From positions 62,001 through 126,000 of the forward strand of contig JACJWX010000005.1 of assembly GCA_020636905.1 (NCBI GenBank): a stretch of 64,000 bases of DNA, in the 5' to 3' direction. The stretch comes from Actinomycetota bacterium. GTDB taxonomy: Bacteria > Actinomycetota > Thermoleophilia > Miltoncostaeales > Miltoncostaeaceae. The notes beneath the pieces were generated by a model, which made no database searches, was not told the origin of the DNA, and saw nothing but the letters and a program-made list of their open reading frames with translations. Every line of letters starts with the position of its first letter. The first letter of the stretch is position 1. This document shows positions 25,346 to 34,401 of this stretch, one piece after another. The position numbers were made by a program, and so were the translations under genes.

Positions 25346-27978
25346 CTGCCAACGATATCGTCACCCGGGGTTGAAACCGGAACTCGCACGGGCTGCATCG
25401 ACACGTCCAGGGTCGATGCGCGCGCCAGAAACGCCAGTGACGAGGCCAACCGGGCCGCCGCCTCGACGGCACGCCCGGCGTCCCCGATTGCCCGCCGAGG
25501 CGCGTTCGCCACCACGGTGAGTCCGCTTTCGTCGAGCGAGATCAGCCCGATCTCCGCCAGCGCGACCAGGGCGTCCCCGACGGCCTCGACGCTGGACGTG
25601 CCCGGCTCGGTGCCGAGCAGACGCGCCTCCAGGGCGCCGTCCCATGAAGCGGTGCCCAGGTCGGCGATTCCGGCCCAGAAACGCGCCGCGACCTCGCGGA
25701 GGTCCCATCGTGCGGCGCAGACGCTCCGGGCGAACTCGACCTCCGGTTCACTCCAGCACAGATGGAGGGCCTCCCCCGCCGCGCGAAACATCGCCCAGTC
25801 CAGATCCGACTCGTCGCCGGGCGGATCCAGCATGACGACGTGGGTGCCGGCCGGGATCGCCACGTGCGGGAGCACCGCGTAGTCCAGGAGCACCAGGGAC
25901 GGTCGGTCAGCCGTGCCCGCCAGGCGTTCCCGCAGCGGCTCGATCGCCGATTGCACCCCCCCGACGACCGCACCTTCGAGGCCGAGCCGCGGCGGCGCGA
26001 GCAGGTCGTTGAGGACGGCACCGCGGCGTCCCACGTCGCTGCACAGCACGGTCACGCCGGCGTCGGCACCCGCGAGCGCCACGATCCGGCTCATGGCGGC
26101 GCCCTCGTCGCGGTGGTCACGGACGACCGCCGGCAGCACGTCGGGCGGGCCGGGCGGCGCGGGCACATCCCGGAGGCCCAGGGCGTGATCGCGGACGTCG
26201 GCGATCCCGCGCAACGGGGCGGGCCCGGCCGCAGCGACCTGCGCGGCGGTCCACGAGACGCTTCCCAGGGGCTCCAGACGCTCGATCACGACGCGCGGCC
26301 CGACGAATCCCTGGAAGCGCTCGATGCCCAGCGACACGTGGGCGTCGAATCGGTCCCCGGCGGTGATGGTGGCTGCGCGGTGCCCGTGCCGGAAGCCGAT
26401 CGCGCGGGAGTGCGCGCCGCCACAGCGCAACCGCAGCGTGAGGTGCCGTCCTCCCGCCCCGACCGTTCCCGGCCGCTCGGCGATCGCCCCGGGCAGCAGC
26501 AGTCGGGCCGAGGGGTTGCCGCGGCCGAAGGGCGCCAGCGCCTCGAACGCCTCGGCGGTCTCGATCGAGAGTTCCCGCGCCCCGACGACCGCGTCGACCG
26601 GGCGCACCCGGGCACGTTCGATGGCACCCGACAGTTCCCGCGCCGCGGCGATCAGCTCATGCTGGAACCGGGCGATGTCGGCGGCCGGCAGTTGCAGCCC
26701 GACGGCGCCCGAGTGCCCGCCCCAGCGCGTGAGCGACCCCTCGGCGCGGGACACCAGATCGTGCAGGTCGAGGCCGGCGAGGCTGCGACCGGAGCCCTTC
26801 GCGACATCCCCGTCGCGGGAGATGACGATCGCCGGTCGCTCGAAGCGGTCCACCAGGCGCGACGCCACGATTCCCACCACGCCCTCGTGCCAATCGTCGC
26901 CGAACGCCACGATCGCCGGCGCGTCGCGGATCTCGTCGGGGCTCGCCTCGACCTGGGCGATGGCTTCCGCCGTGATCCGCTGCTCCAGGTCCCGACGCTC
27001 CATGTTGAGGGCCCACAGCCGTTCCGCGATCGGGGCGGCAGCGGACTCGTCGGCGGCAAGCACCAGATCCAGCGCTTCGGACGCGTGCCGCAGTCGCCCC
27101 GCCGCGTTGATGGTTGGGCCGAGCTGGAACCCGAGATCACGGGCCGTGAGGGTCCGCGGGTCGATCCCGGCCGCGCGGCAGAGGGCCCGGATCCCGGGTC
27201 GCGGCGCCTTCCGCATGACCTCCAACCCCCGGGTGACGAGCCGGCGGTTCTGCCCCACGAGCGGCACGGCATCGGCCACCGTCGCGAGTGCCACGAGATC
27301 CAGCTCGTCCTCGGGCGCCATGCCGAGCAGGTCCGCACCGCGCCGTGCCGCGAGGGCCCGCACGAGCATGAACACCACGCCGACGGCGGCGGGAAGGTCG
27401 TCCGCCGGGCGCCCCAGGGCGGGGTTGGCGATGATCCCCGGGGGCCGCTCGCCCCCCGCGAGGTGGTGGTCGCACACGATGGTGTCCATCCCCAGCTCGT
27501 GTGCCCGGGTGAGCGCGTCTCCGGCCGAGGTGCCGCAGTCCACGCAGACGAGCAGGTTCGCGCCCTCGGCCGCGAGCCGTTCGACGGTCTCGACCCGAAC
27601 CCCGTACCCGTCGGTGAACCGGCTCGGGAGGAATGGCACGACGCTCGCCCCCGAGCCCTTGAGCGCCCGGGTGAGGACGGCGGTGGAGCACACGCCGTCG
27701 CAGTCGTAGTCGCCGTGCACGGCGATGGTCTCGCCGCGTGCCACGGCGGCCGTGATCCGATCCGCCGCGGCCGTGATGCCGTCGAGCGCCTCGGCCGGGT
27801 CGAGCGGCCCGTCGGATCGCATGAACTCGCGCGCCGCGTCCGGGTCCGCCAGGCCGCGTCGTACGAGCGTCCAGGCGAGCGGCTCAGGGCAGTCCAGCGC
27901 CTCCTGCACGGCCAGCACATCCGAAAACGCCACGCGCTGCGCCCGCCAGCCCACCTGCCACCTCCACGGCTCGTTCAC
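25342..27978 (-). CDS. recJ: Single-stranded-DNA exonuclease RecJ
   Basis: 5'-3' ssDNA exonuclease for recombination and repair. The 878 residues include motif I HGDYDCDGVCS, the DHH motif in VCDHHLAGG, CVDCGTS and the DHHA1 motif RWGGHSGAVGL, followed by an OB-like domain. A further C-terminal region of about 300 residues carries a degenerate helicase-like look (VTVLCSDVGRRGAVLND, LVLLDYAVLP), as in long RecJ forms. GTG start at 27978 without a ribosome site; a GTG seven codons in has GGAGGTGG upstream. A strong hairpin at 28006-28032 separates it from the gene before. Confidence 0.93.
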   Translation of the reverse strand: MNEPWRWQVGWRAQRVAFSDVLAVQEALDCPEPLAWTLVRRGLADPDAAREFMRSDGPLDPAEALDGITAAADRITAAVARGETIAVHGDYDCDGVCSTAVLTRALKGSGASVVPFLPSRFTDGYGVRVETVERLAAEGANLLVCVDCGTSAGDALTRAHELGMDTIVCDHHLAGGERPPGIIANPALGRPADDLPAAVGVVFMLVRALAARRGADLLGMAPEDELDLVALATVADAVPLVGQNRRLVTRGLEVMRKAPRPGIRALCRAAGIDPRTLTARDLGFQLGPTINAAGRLRHASEALDLVLAADESAAAPIAERLWALNMERRDLEQRITAEAIAQVEASPDEIRDAPAIVAFGDDWHEGVVGIVASRLVDRFERPAIVISRDGDVAKGSGRSLAGLDLHDLVSRAEGSLTRWGGHSGAVGLQLPAADIARFQHELIAAARELSGAIERARVRPVDAVVGARELSIETAEAFEALAPFGRGNPSARLLLPGAIAERPGTVGAGGRHLTLRLRCGGAHSRAIGFRHGHRAATITAGDRFDAHVSLGIERFQGFVGPRVVIERLEPLGSVSWTAAQVAAAGPAPLRGIADVRDHALGLRDVPAPPGPPDVLPAVVRDHRDEGAAMSRIVALAGADAGVTVLCSDVGRRGAVLNDLLAPPRLGLEGAVVGGVQSAIEPLRERLAGTADRPSLVLLDYAVLPHVAIPAGTHVVMLDPPGDESDLDWAMFRAAGEALHLCWSEPEVEFARSVCAARWDLREVAARFWAGIADLGTASWDGALEARLLGTEPGTSSVEAVGDALVALAEIGLISLDESGLTVVANAPRRAIGDAGRAVEAAARLASSLAFLARASTLDVSMQPVRVPVSTPGDDIVGR

Positions 27979-28005
27979 CCGGAGGCTGAGTGTGCCCCGT
28001 CACGC

Positions 28006-28032
28006 GGACGGCACCCCGCCGGGGTGCCGTCC
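28006..28032 (-). terminator. Strong 12-bp hairpin between the acidic protein gene and recJ
   Basis: GGACGGCACCCC at 28006-28017 pairs perfectly with GGGGTGCCGTCC at 28021-28032 around a three-base loop. It lies 34 bases after the stop of the 793-residue gene and 28 bases before recJ. No U-run follows on either strand. It probably limits read-through or protects an mRNA end. Confidence 0.65.
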
Positions 28033-28065
28033 ATCTCAGCACATGAAGGTCCCGTGCGCCGGGCG

Positions 28066-30447
28066 TCAGGGAACGATGCGGAAGGTCCCGCTCGCGGCGA
28101 ACGGCCCCGATGACGACGAGCTCAGGGTGACCGTGAAGCCATCCTCGGTGGGGGCGAATCCCTCGCCGGTGACCACGTGGAGGTCCTCGATGACGCAGTT
28201 CATGGTCGCCTCCACGAGGAGCACGATCGTGCCGGACAGCGGGCGTCCCTGGGCGGCGAGCGTCCAGTTCTGCGGCGCGGTCTCGAGTGGCTTGCGGAAC
28301 GACACCGTCGACAGCGCCTGGTGCCCCGCCTGGAACGCCATGCCGCCGAGCGACCAGCGTCCCGTGAGTCGTTCGTCGGTGGGTGCCCGCATCCAGTCCG
28401 GAATGACGCCCACCCGGGTCGGGACCTCGAGATCCGTCGGCTCGTCCCACCACGCGACCTCACCACCGTCCTCGCGGACGGAGGGGATCGTGACCTCGCC
28501 GGAGACCGTGCTCGCGGTGACACCGGCCGCCGCGAACTCCTCGAGGACGCGGGCGTCGTCGACGCGGGTGGCCGCAATGGCCTCCACGGGATCGGATTCC
28601 GCGGGAGCGGCGGCCTCGACCTCGATCGCTTCGACGCTGTCAGCCGACGTCGCGAGACTCCAGGGATCAGCGGGTTCGTCGTCGTTCGCGGCGGTCCATG
28701 CCCTGTCGGCAGCCTCGTCCGGTTCGATCTCGGCGGCCGGCTCGGGCGTCGCATCCTCGGCGGCTGCGGGAGCGAACCACGCGTCGCGGGGATCGGCGGC
28801 CGGTTCCGGGGCGACCGCGTCGCCACGGTCCGAATCGGTCGCATGATGATCGTTCGCGTCGTCGTCCCACGCGGGATGCGAGGCGACCGAGAAGGGCACC
28901 GTCGGATCGGACGCGGGTTCCTCGTCCTGGTTCGACGCCCAGGCCGGGAGCGGGTCCGAGACCGGGATCTCGTCGCTCTCGTCGCTCCAGGCGAAGCTCG
29001 CCGGGGGCTCCTGGTCCACTTGCGCCTCGACATCGGCGTCCGCAGGGAAGGACACCTCGGTGGACACCGGGGCGGCCGTGGCGGCCGCCTCGTCGACAGG
29101 TTCGGTCCACCCGGACTCGTCGGCTTCGACGTCGGCCTCCGGGGCCGCCGACTCTGGAACGTCCTCGAGATCGAGGGTCGTCGCCTCGACGTCCTCCTCC
29201 GACGTTCCGTCGAACGCGGGGAAACCGGCGTCATCGGAAACGGGCGCGGCATCTTCGCCGGCGTCGGCCTCACCAGTGGGCTGCGCCACGAACGCCGCTT
29301 CGAATGCCTCCCAGTCGGTCGATGCCCCGATGCCTTCCGCCGCGAGCGCTTCGCCGGCGGCGAGCTCGGGGCTCAGGTCCTGGGGGACCACCGAGTGATG
29401 GTCGGGCTCGTCGCGGGTCGGGTCGATGACCTCGTCATCCGCGCCCGCATCGAGCGAACCGAAGTCGAAGGGTTCGACCGGATCAGGCTCGGCCGATGGC
29501 CCGCCGAAGTCGAAGCCTTCGTCCTCGTGTCCGGCCCCGATGGCCAGGGCGTCGTCGAGCGCGACGCCATCGGCATCGTCGCCGGCGCCCGGCATCGTCC
29601 ACTCCTCGGTGAACGCCTCCGCGGCCGCGTCGCCGATCGCCGAGGGTGGTGCGGGGGGCGTGTCGTCCCAGACGAGCTCGTCCTCGACGTCGAGTCCCGG
29701 TTCGGTCGTCTCCGCCTCGCCGGCGGCCGGTTCCTGGGCTCCACCGAGCCAGCCGTCGACACCGGTGGCCTGCGACGCCGCGGCTTCGGCTTCCTCTTCG
29801 GCCTGCTCGCGCGCTGCGGTCAACGCCTCGTCGGCCAGGTTCATCGCGGCTTCTTCATCCTCGTCGAACGAGGCGTCGATGTCGCCGGGAAGCGGCCAGC
29901 CGGGCTCGGTGATGATCTCCTCGTCCTCCCACTGGGAGGTGTCCGGCGGAGGCATGGCCGCGGCGGGAGCCACGGCGACCGGAGCCACCTCGGTGGCGGC
30001 CTCAGCCTCGGCATGCGGGACGTCCTCGACCTCGCCATTCATCTCGGCGCGGATCGCGTCCCAGTCGGGTTCCCCCTCCACCGGTGCGCCCGTGAAGGTC
30101 TCCTCGGCCTCAGCGACCGCCGCAGCGGCCATCTCCGCCGCCGCAAGCGCGCCGTCGTCCTTGCCCCGCTTCAACCGCGAGGTCAGCGACCCGAACCGGC
30201 CGCCATCGGATGCAGCGGCGCGAGACGCCTTGGCGCGCCCCTTGCTCCGTCGCGACTTCAACACTGCGCCAGACCTCCCGGAGTCCGTCCCCGTCGTCGT
30301 TGTTGACGTGACCTTCTTGTCCGACCGCCGGCCACCGGACTTCTTGGGCGAACTCGCCCCGTCCGGAGTCGATCGACGCATGACCAGAAGCACCACGAGT
30401 AGTGCGGCAACGCCCCCCAGGAGGGCAAGGTTCATCGTGCTCATCAT
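28066..30447 (-). CDS. Membrane-anchored acidic low-complexity protein with a new C-terminal domain
   Basis: Unrecognised, 793 residues. It has one N-terminal helix (about residues 5-23, LALLGGVAALLVVLLVM), then a Lys/Arg-rich stretch to about 95, so the rest should face the cytoplasm. Next come about 550 residues of Asp/Glu/Ala/Pro-rich, probably disordered sequence punctuated by single tryptophans (for example PDWDAIRAEM, STDWEAFEAAF, PAWASNQDEE). The last 100 residues form a predicted beta domain (from GRWSLGGMAFQAGHQAL) that is shared with the next gene upstream. ATG at 30447 has GGAGG eight bases before; a GTG five codons earlier lacks this. It lies between secDF and recJ. Function unknown. 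Confidence 0.8.
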   Translation of the reverse strand: MMSTMNLALLGGVAALLVVLLVMRRSTPDGASSPKKSGGRRSDKKVTSTTTTGTDSGRSGAVLKSRRSKGRAKASRAAASDGGRFGSLTSRLKRGKDDGALAAAEMAAAAVAEAEETFTGAPVEGEPDWDAIRAEMNGEVEDVPHAEAEAATEVAPVAVAPAAAMPPPDTSQWEDEEIITEPGWPLPGDIDASFDEDEEAAMNLADEALTAAREQAEEEAEAAASQATGVDGWLGGAQEPAAGEAETTEPGLDVEDELVWDDTPPAPPSAIGDAAAEAFTEEWTMPGAGDDADGVALDDALAIGAGHEDEGFDFGGPSAEPDPVEPFDFGSLDAGADDEVIDPTRDEPDHHSVVPQDLSPELAAGEALAAEGIGASTDWEAFEAAFVAQPTGEADAGEDAAPVSDDAGFPAFDGTSEEDVEATTLDLEDVPESAAPEADVEADESGWTEPVDEAAATAAPVSTEVSFPADADVEAQVDQEPPASFAWSDESDEIPVSDPLPAWASNQDEEPASDPTVPFSVASHPAWDDDANDHHATDSDRGDAVAPEPAADPRDAWFAPAAAEDATPEPAAEIEPDEAADRAWTAANDDEPADPWSLATSADSVEAIEVEAAAPAESDPVEAIAATRVDDARVLEEFAAAGVTASTVSGEVTIPSVREDGGEVAWWDEPTDLEVPTRVGVIPDWMRAPTDERLTGRWSLGGMAFQAGHQALSTVSFRKPLETAPQNWTLAAQGRPLSGTIVLLVEATMNCVIEDLHVVTGEGFAPTEDGFTVTLSSSSSGPFAASGTFRIVP

Positions 30448-30486
30448 CCTCGAGGCCTCCACGCGCCATCAGAAGGAACAGGACCG

Positions 30487-30500
30487 GCGCTCGTGAGCGC
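30487..30500 (-). terminator. Small hairpin between the two paralogous genes
   Basis: GCGCT (30487-30491) pairs with AGCGC (30496-30500) around a four-base loop, in the 118-base gap after the 224-residue gene. No U-tract. Weak evidence; the gap otherwise shows only the ribosome site of the next gene. Confidence 0.25.
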
Positions 30501-30565
30501 GGCGGTCGTCGCCAGGGAGGTTGGGTCCCCATGCGTGCGGTGTGTGTTCACGCTGGTCGTCATGG

Positions 30566-31240
30566 TCAACCCAGCCCGACCTCGTAGCGGCCCTGGGCAT
30601 GGAATCGGCCCGGGCCGGATGCGGCGAGGACGAGGGTGAAGCCCTCGTCGCTGGGACGGAATCCCGAGTCGGCCATGACCACGAGGCCTCCGGGCGCGAC
30701 GTTTCCGTCCCCGGTCACGACCAGGCGCACGGATTCGGGCCGGGGCGTTCCGGAGAGGCGGTGCGGGAAGGTGATGCCATCGAAGGCGAGATGCCCGGAG
30801 GCGAGCGCCAGGCCGCTGACCGCGAAGGTGCCTTCGGCGCGCGAGCGCACGACCCGGCCGACCATCGGCGCGGCGGTGGCGGCGGACTCGGCGAGCGCCA
30901 GTGAACGGGCGAGGGTGTCGGGAGGCGCCCCGGTGTCCCATTCCGACATGAGGGCCAGATCGGGATCCTTGATCTCCGACACGACCGGGGCCGCCCACTC
31001 CGAGAGGGCGGCGAGATCGGGATCGGGAACCTCGGTGACCGGCGGATCGGGTGCGCTGCTGCCGACGCTCACCCACTCGGCGAGGACCGCACGGTCCTCA
31101 TCGGAGGGCGAGCTCGGCACCACGGCCGCCTGGGCCGGGGCCCACCACTCGCTCAGGAGCGCGCGCTCCTCGGCAAGCACATCATCTCGGGGGGATGCGG
31201 CTTTCTCCGGTGGGGAGCTACCGCTGAGCCTACTCCACAC
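30566..31240 (-). CDS. Acidic protein with four SEW repeats and the shared C-terminal domain
   Basis: Unrecognised, 224 residues, no membrane segment. Residues 23-104 contain four copies of a short motif, acidic-x-acidic-[RL]-A-x-[LM]-[SA]-E-W: AEERALLSEW, DEDRAVLAEW, DPDLAALSEW and DPDLALMSEW, spaced 25, 25 and 19 residues. Residues about 136-224 form a domain homologous to the end of the neighbouring 793-residue protein: both have an A-x-x-[SA]-GH-x-A start and a GF-x-P-[ST]-[DE]-[DE]-GFT core followed by G-x-F-x-A-x-G. GTG start with GGAGG eight bases upstream. Probably co-transcribed with its paralogue and functionally linked. Confidence 0.78.
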   Translation of the reverse strand: MWSRLSGSSPPEKAASPRDDVLAEERALLSEWWAPAQAAVVPSSPSDEDRAVLAEWVSVGSSAPDPPVTEVPDPDLAALSEWAAPVVSEIKDPDLALMSEWDTGAPPDTLARSLALAESAATAAPMVGRVVRSRAEGTFAVSGLALASGHLAFDGITFPHRLSGTPRPESVRLVVTGDGNVAPGGLVVMADSGFRPSDEGFTLVLAASGPGRFHAQGRYEVGLG

Positions 31241-31494
31241 TGCCTGAGCCTCCGTGGGTCACAAGGGCGCCGGGGTCTGGCACCTGTGTGGGATATCGGC
31301 CGTGAACCTCCGCACCTGAGCGGACGGGTCTCCGCGGGCCGGGCCCCGGGGGGTCGCAGACGGCCGAATCCAAGGCGTTCGGCGCACCATGGCCGAGCCT
31401 GGACGCGGTCCGGGGGCGATCAACCGACCGTGGCGTGCGGCCCCCGCGCGGGGGGAGGGCTCAGCGCCTCCGGCCGTCGGCGACGCTCAGGTGA
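31241..31494. other. 254-base gap between secDF and the SEW-repeat gene
   Basis: I see no coding frame with support. It contains the GGAGG site of the downstream gene near its right-to-left exit, a perfect C/G palindrome at 31441-31454 after secDF, and several short G/C inverted repeats. No tRNA-like T-arm or D-arm is present. Confidence 0.5.
31441..31454 (-). terminator. C/G palindrome after secDF
   Basis: CCCCCGCGCGGGGG is a perfect 14-base palindrome 41 bases after the secDF stop. It lacks a U-tract, so termination is uncertain. Confidence 0.35.
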
Positions 31495-34398
31495 TCAGCG
31501 GCGCCGGCGGCGGACGCGGGTGTGGCGACGCTGCCGGTCTCGGTCCGGTCGCTTCGCGGCGGGCCGGTCCGCGCCGTCTCCGGCATCGGCGGATGCGGTG
31601 TCCTCGGGGCCGCCGTCCGTCTCGCCGGTGGCCATCGCGCCTGGCGCGGGGCCGCCGTCGAGCGGTTCGTAGTCCGCTTCGGCGTCGTTCTCGTCGGCGA
31701 TGTCGTCGAGGATCGTGCCCTCGGGCTCGGGCGTCGCCGTCATCATGGAGCCTTCGCTGCCGTCGCCGAGCAGGCCCGGACTGTGTTCGAGCGGCATCTC
31801 GGCCAGACCCGATTCGGCCCGCTCGAGCACCGACAGGTCCACCACGTCGGCGTCGCTGGCGATCATGCGCTGACGTCGCCGCTCGGCCTTCGCGGCACGC
31901 TTGCGCTCGTCCGGATCGCGTTCCTTCCACCACGCGGCGATCGGTGCCGCGATGATGATCGAGGACACGCCACCGCTGAGGATGCCCACGGCGAGGGCGA
32001 AGGCGAAGTCGCGAAGCGTCTCGCCACCGAAGAAGAAGAGGGCGAGCACCGGGAGCAGGGTCGTGAGCGACGTGATCAGCGACCGGGTGAGCACCTCGTT
32101 GGCGGAGGCGTTCACGATGTCGCGGTATCGCTTGCCGCGCATGAGCGGCACGTTCTCGCGAATGCGGTCGAAGACGATCACCACGTCGTACAGGGAGTAC
32201 CCGAGAATGGTGAGCAGGGCGGCGACCGTCGCGCTGGTGATCTCACGGCCGGTCACCGCGTAGATCCCGACAGACAGCAGGACGTCGTGGACGACCGAGA
32301 GCATCGCCGGCAGAGCGAGCTTGTACTCGAATCGCGCGATGAGATAGAGCGCGACCACGATGAAGCTCAGGATGACCGCCGTGATGGCGTTCCTGATGAT
32401 CTGTTTGCCGAAGGTCGGTCCGACCGTGTCGACGGCCGGCGTGTCGGTGAGCCCGTACGCCCGGTTCAGAGCCCGCTCGATGTTCGTCTGCTGCTCGGGT
32501 GTGAGCGGCTCGGACTGCATCTGGAAGCCTGAGACCGACCTGCCGTTGATGGTCTGGGTGGTCGACTGGATCTTCGCGTTGTTGATGCCTTCGGCCGCGT
32601 AGATGTCGCGGATGCCGCCCTCGGTGGCGGGACGATCGAACGTCGCGCTGATGCGCGTTCCCGAGTTGAAGTCCAGGCCGAGGCTGAGTCCGTTGACCCC
32701 CATCCACACGAGCCCGAAGGCCACCGGGATCGTGGAGAGGACGAGCCAGAGGCGCCACTTCCCCACCCAGTCGATGTTGAAGACGCGACCCTGTTTGAGC
32801 GCGAGCGCGCGATCGTCCCGCATGAACTTCGTGCCGAGCAGCACCCCGAAGATGGCTCGCGTGGCCACGACGGCGGTGAGCAGCGACAGCAGCACGCCGA
32901 TGCCAAGGGTGAACGCGAAGCCACGCGGACCGGCGGTGGCGAACATGAACACGATCACGGCGGTGAAGAACGTCACGACGTTCGCGTCGATGATCGCGGC
33001 CAGCCCCTTGCGGTAGCCGGCGGCGATGGCCGCCGAGGCGCTCTTGCCCAGGCGCGCCTCTTCACGGACGCGTTCGAAGATCACCACGTTCGCGTCCGAG
33101 CTGATGCCGATGGTGAGGATGACACCTGCGATGCCCGGCAGCGTCAGGGTGATCGGCACCATCAGGATGACCGCGTAGAACAGCGCCGCGTAGATGAGCA
33201 GCGCGAACGTGGCCACCACGCCGAGCAGGCGGTAGTAGAGGAGCAGGAAGGCCACGACCAGCACGAGGCCCACCACGCCGGCGATGAGGCCCTGGCGCAG
33301 TGACTCACGACCGAGCGTCGCGCCGACCTGCTTCTGGCTCACGGGCTCCAGGAGGATCGGGATGGCACCCGAGTTGATCTGCTGGGCCAGGGTCCGCGCC
33401 GAGTCCGCCGTGAAATTGCCCTCGATCCGGGCCGCGCCGCCGGAGATGCCGTCCGGAAGGTCCTTCGGATCGATCGTCGGCGCCGAGATCATCTCGCCGT
33501 CCAGGACGATCGCGAACGAGAAGAGCCGGTTCTCGAGGGCTCCCCGCTGCGCGAGCTCGCGCGTGATGTCGTGGAACTTCTCACCTCCGGCCGAAGTGAA
33601 GTCCATGGTCACGATGGGTTCGCCACTGGCGTTCTGCCCCACGTCGCGAATGCTGGCCGCGGAGCTGATGTCGCGGCCGCTGAGGGCGGGGTCGTCCTGG
33701 AAGACGAAGTAGTTGAACGCTCCCGACTCGCGGGTCGCCAGGCGCCGGGACTCGCGCACCACCGTGAGCCCCTTCGGGACCTGCTCCACCTTCACCTGCG
33801 CCATGGTCCTGCCTGCGGCCACGACCTGGGCCTGCAGGTCGGCCCGGGCGCGCTGGAGCGCCGCCGCCGCCGTCTCGCCCGTTTCGCGGGTGACGAGCAC
33901 CGGCTGCCCGACCGGCTCGTTGCCCGCGCGGGTGAACGCGTACAGCGACGCCGCCCCCTTGTTCGGGAACTTCGGCGTCGTGTTCGTGGCGAGTTGGACG
34001 GCCTTGTACAGGGTGTTGGTGGGCTGCTCGTCGACCAGCACCTGGGTGAGGTCGTAGAAGTAGAGCTGCGCCGGGCGGATCAGGTCCTGCACCACCCGCT
34101 GGGGATCGGTCGCGCCCGGGAGCGACACCACGATCTGGTTGTCGCCGGCGGTCTGAATCTCCGGTTCGGCCACACCGAACGCGTCGACGCGTTTGCGGAT
34201 GACCTCGACGGAACGGTCGATCGAGCTCTGGTTGACCGGGGCGTCGGCGCTGACCTGGCGCCCCTCGAGCACCACCTCGACGCCTCCCTGAAGGTCAAGG
34301 CCGAGAGTGGCAGGCTTGAGCACGATCGCCACCAGTGAAGCGGCGGTCAGCCCGAGCACCATCATGAGCAGCAGGAGCGGCCGCTGCCCCACTCTCAT
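31495..34398 (-). CDS. secDF: Fused protein translocase subunit SecDF
   Basis: Uses the proton gradient to pull exported proteins through SecYEG. A single 967-residue chain joins SecD (residues 1 to about 545; LGLDLQGGVEVVLEGR, the P1 domain, then five helices with ILTIGISSDANVVIFERVRE) to SecF (from FNIDWVGKWRLW; GLDFNSGTRISATF, YDVVIVFDRIREN). Many Actinobacteria keep SecD and SecF separate, so the fusion is notable. A cytoplasmic tail of about 140 residues follows, first basic, then acidic, ending in an Arg run. It starts three bases after yajC. Confidence 0.96.
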   Translation of the reverse strand: MRVGQRPLLLLMMVLGLTAASLVAIVLKPATLGLDLQGGVEVVLEGRQVSADAPVNQSSIDRSVEVIRKRVDAFGVAEPEIQTAGDNQIVVSLPGATDPQRVVQDLIRPAQLYFYDLTQVLVDEQPTNTLYKAVQLATNTTPKFPNKGAASLYAFTRAGNEPVGQPVLVTRETGETAAAALQRARADLQAQVVAAGRTMAQVKVEQVPKGLTVVRESRRLATRESGAFNYFVFQDDPALSGRDISSAASIRDVGQNASGEPIVTMDFTSAGGEKFHDITRELAQRGALENRLFSFAIVLDGEMISAPTIDPKDLPDGISGGAARIEGNFTADSARTLAQQINSGAIPILLEPVSQKQVGATLGRESLRQGLIAGVVGLVLVVAFLLLYYRLLGVVATFALLIYAALFYAVILMVPITLTLPGIAGVILTIGISSDANVVIFERVREEARLGKSASAAIAAGYRKGLAAIIDANVVTFFTAVIVFMFATAGPRGFAFTLGIGVLLSLLTAVVATRAIFGVLLGTKFMRDDRALALKQGRVFNIDWVGKWRLWLVLSTIPVAFGLVWMGVNGLSLGLDFNSGTRISATFDRPATEGGIRDIYAAEGINNAKIQSTTQTINGRSVSGFQMQSEPLTPEQQTNIERALNRAYGLTDTPAVDTVGPTFGKQIIRNAITAVILSFIVVALYLIARFEYKLALPAMLSVVHDVLLSVGIYAVTGREITSATVAALLTILGYSLYDVVIVFDRIRENVPLMRGKRYRDIVNASANEVLTRSLITSLTTLLPVLALFFFGGETLRDFAFALAVGILSGGVSSIIIAAPIAAWWKERDPDERKRAAKAERRRQRMIASDADVVDLSVLERAESGLAEMPLEHSPGLLGDGSEGSMMTATPEPEGTILDDIADENDAEADYEPLDGGPAPGAMATGETDGGPEDTASADAGDGADRPAAKRPDRDRQRRHTRVRRRRR

Positions 34399-34401
34399 CG
34401 C

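Noticed and set aside
31241..31494. Possible RNA gene in the secDF downstream gap
   Set aside because: No tRNA T-arm, no U-tract hairpin and no promoter pair were visible; only G/C palindromes.
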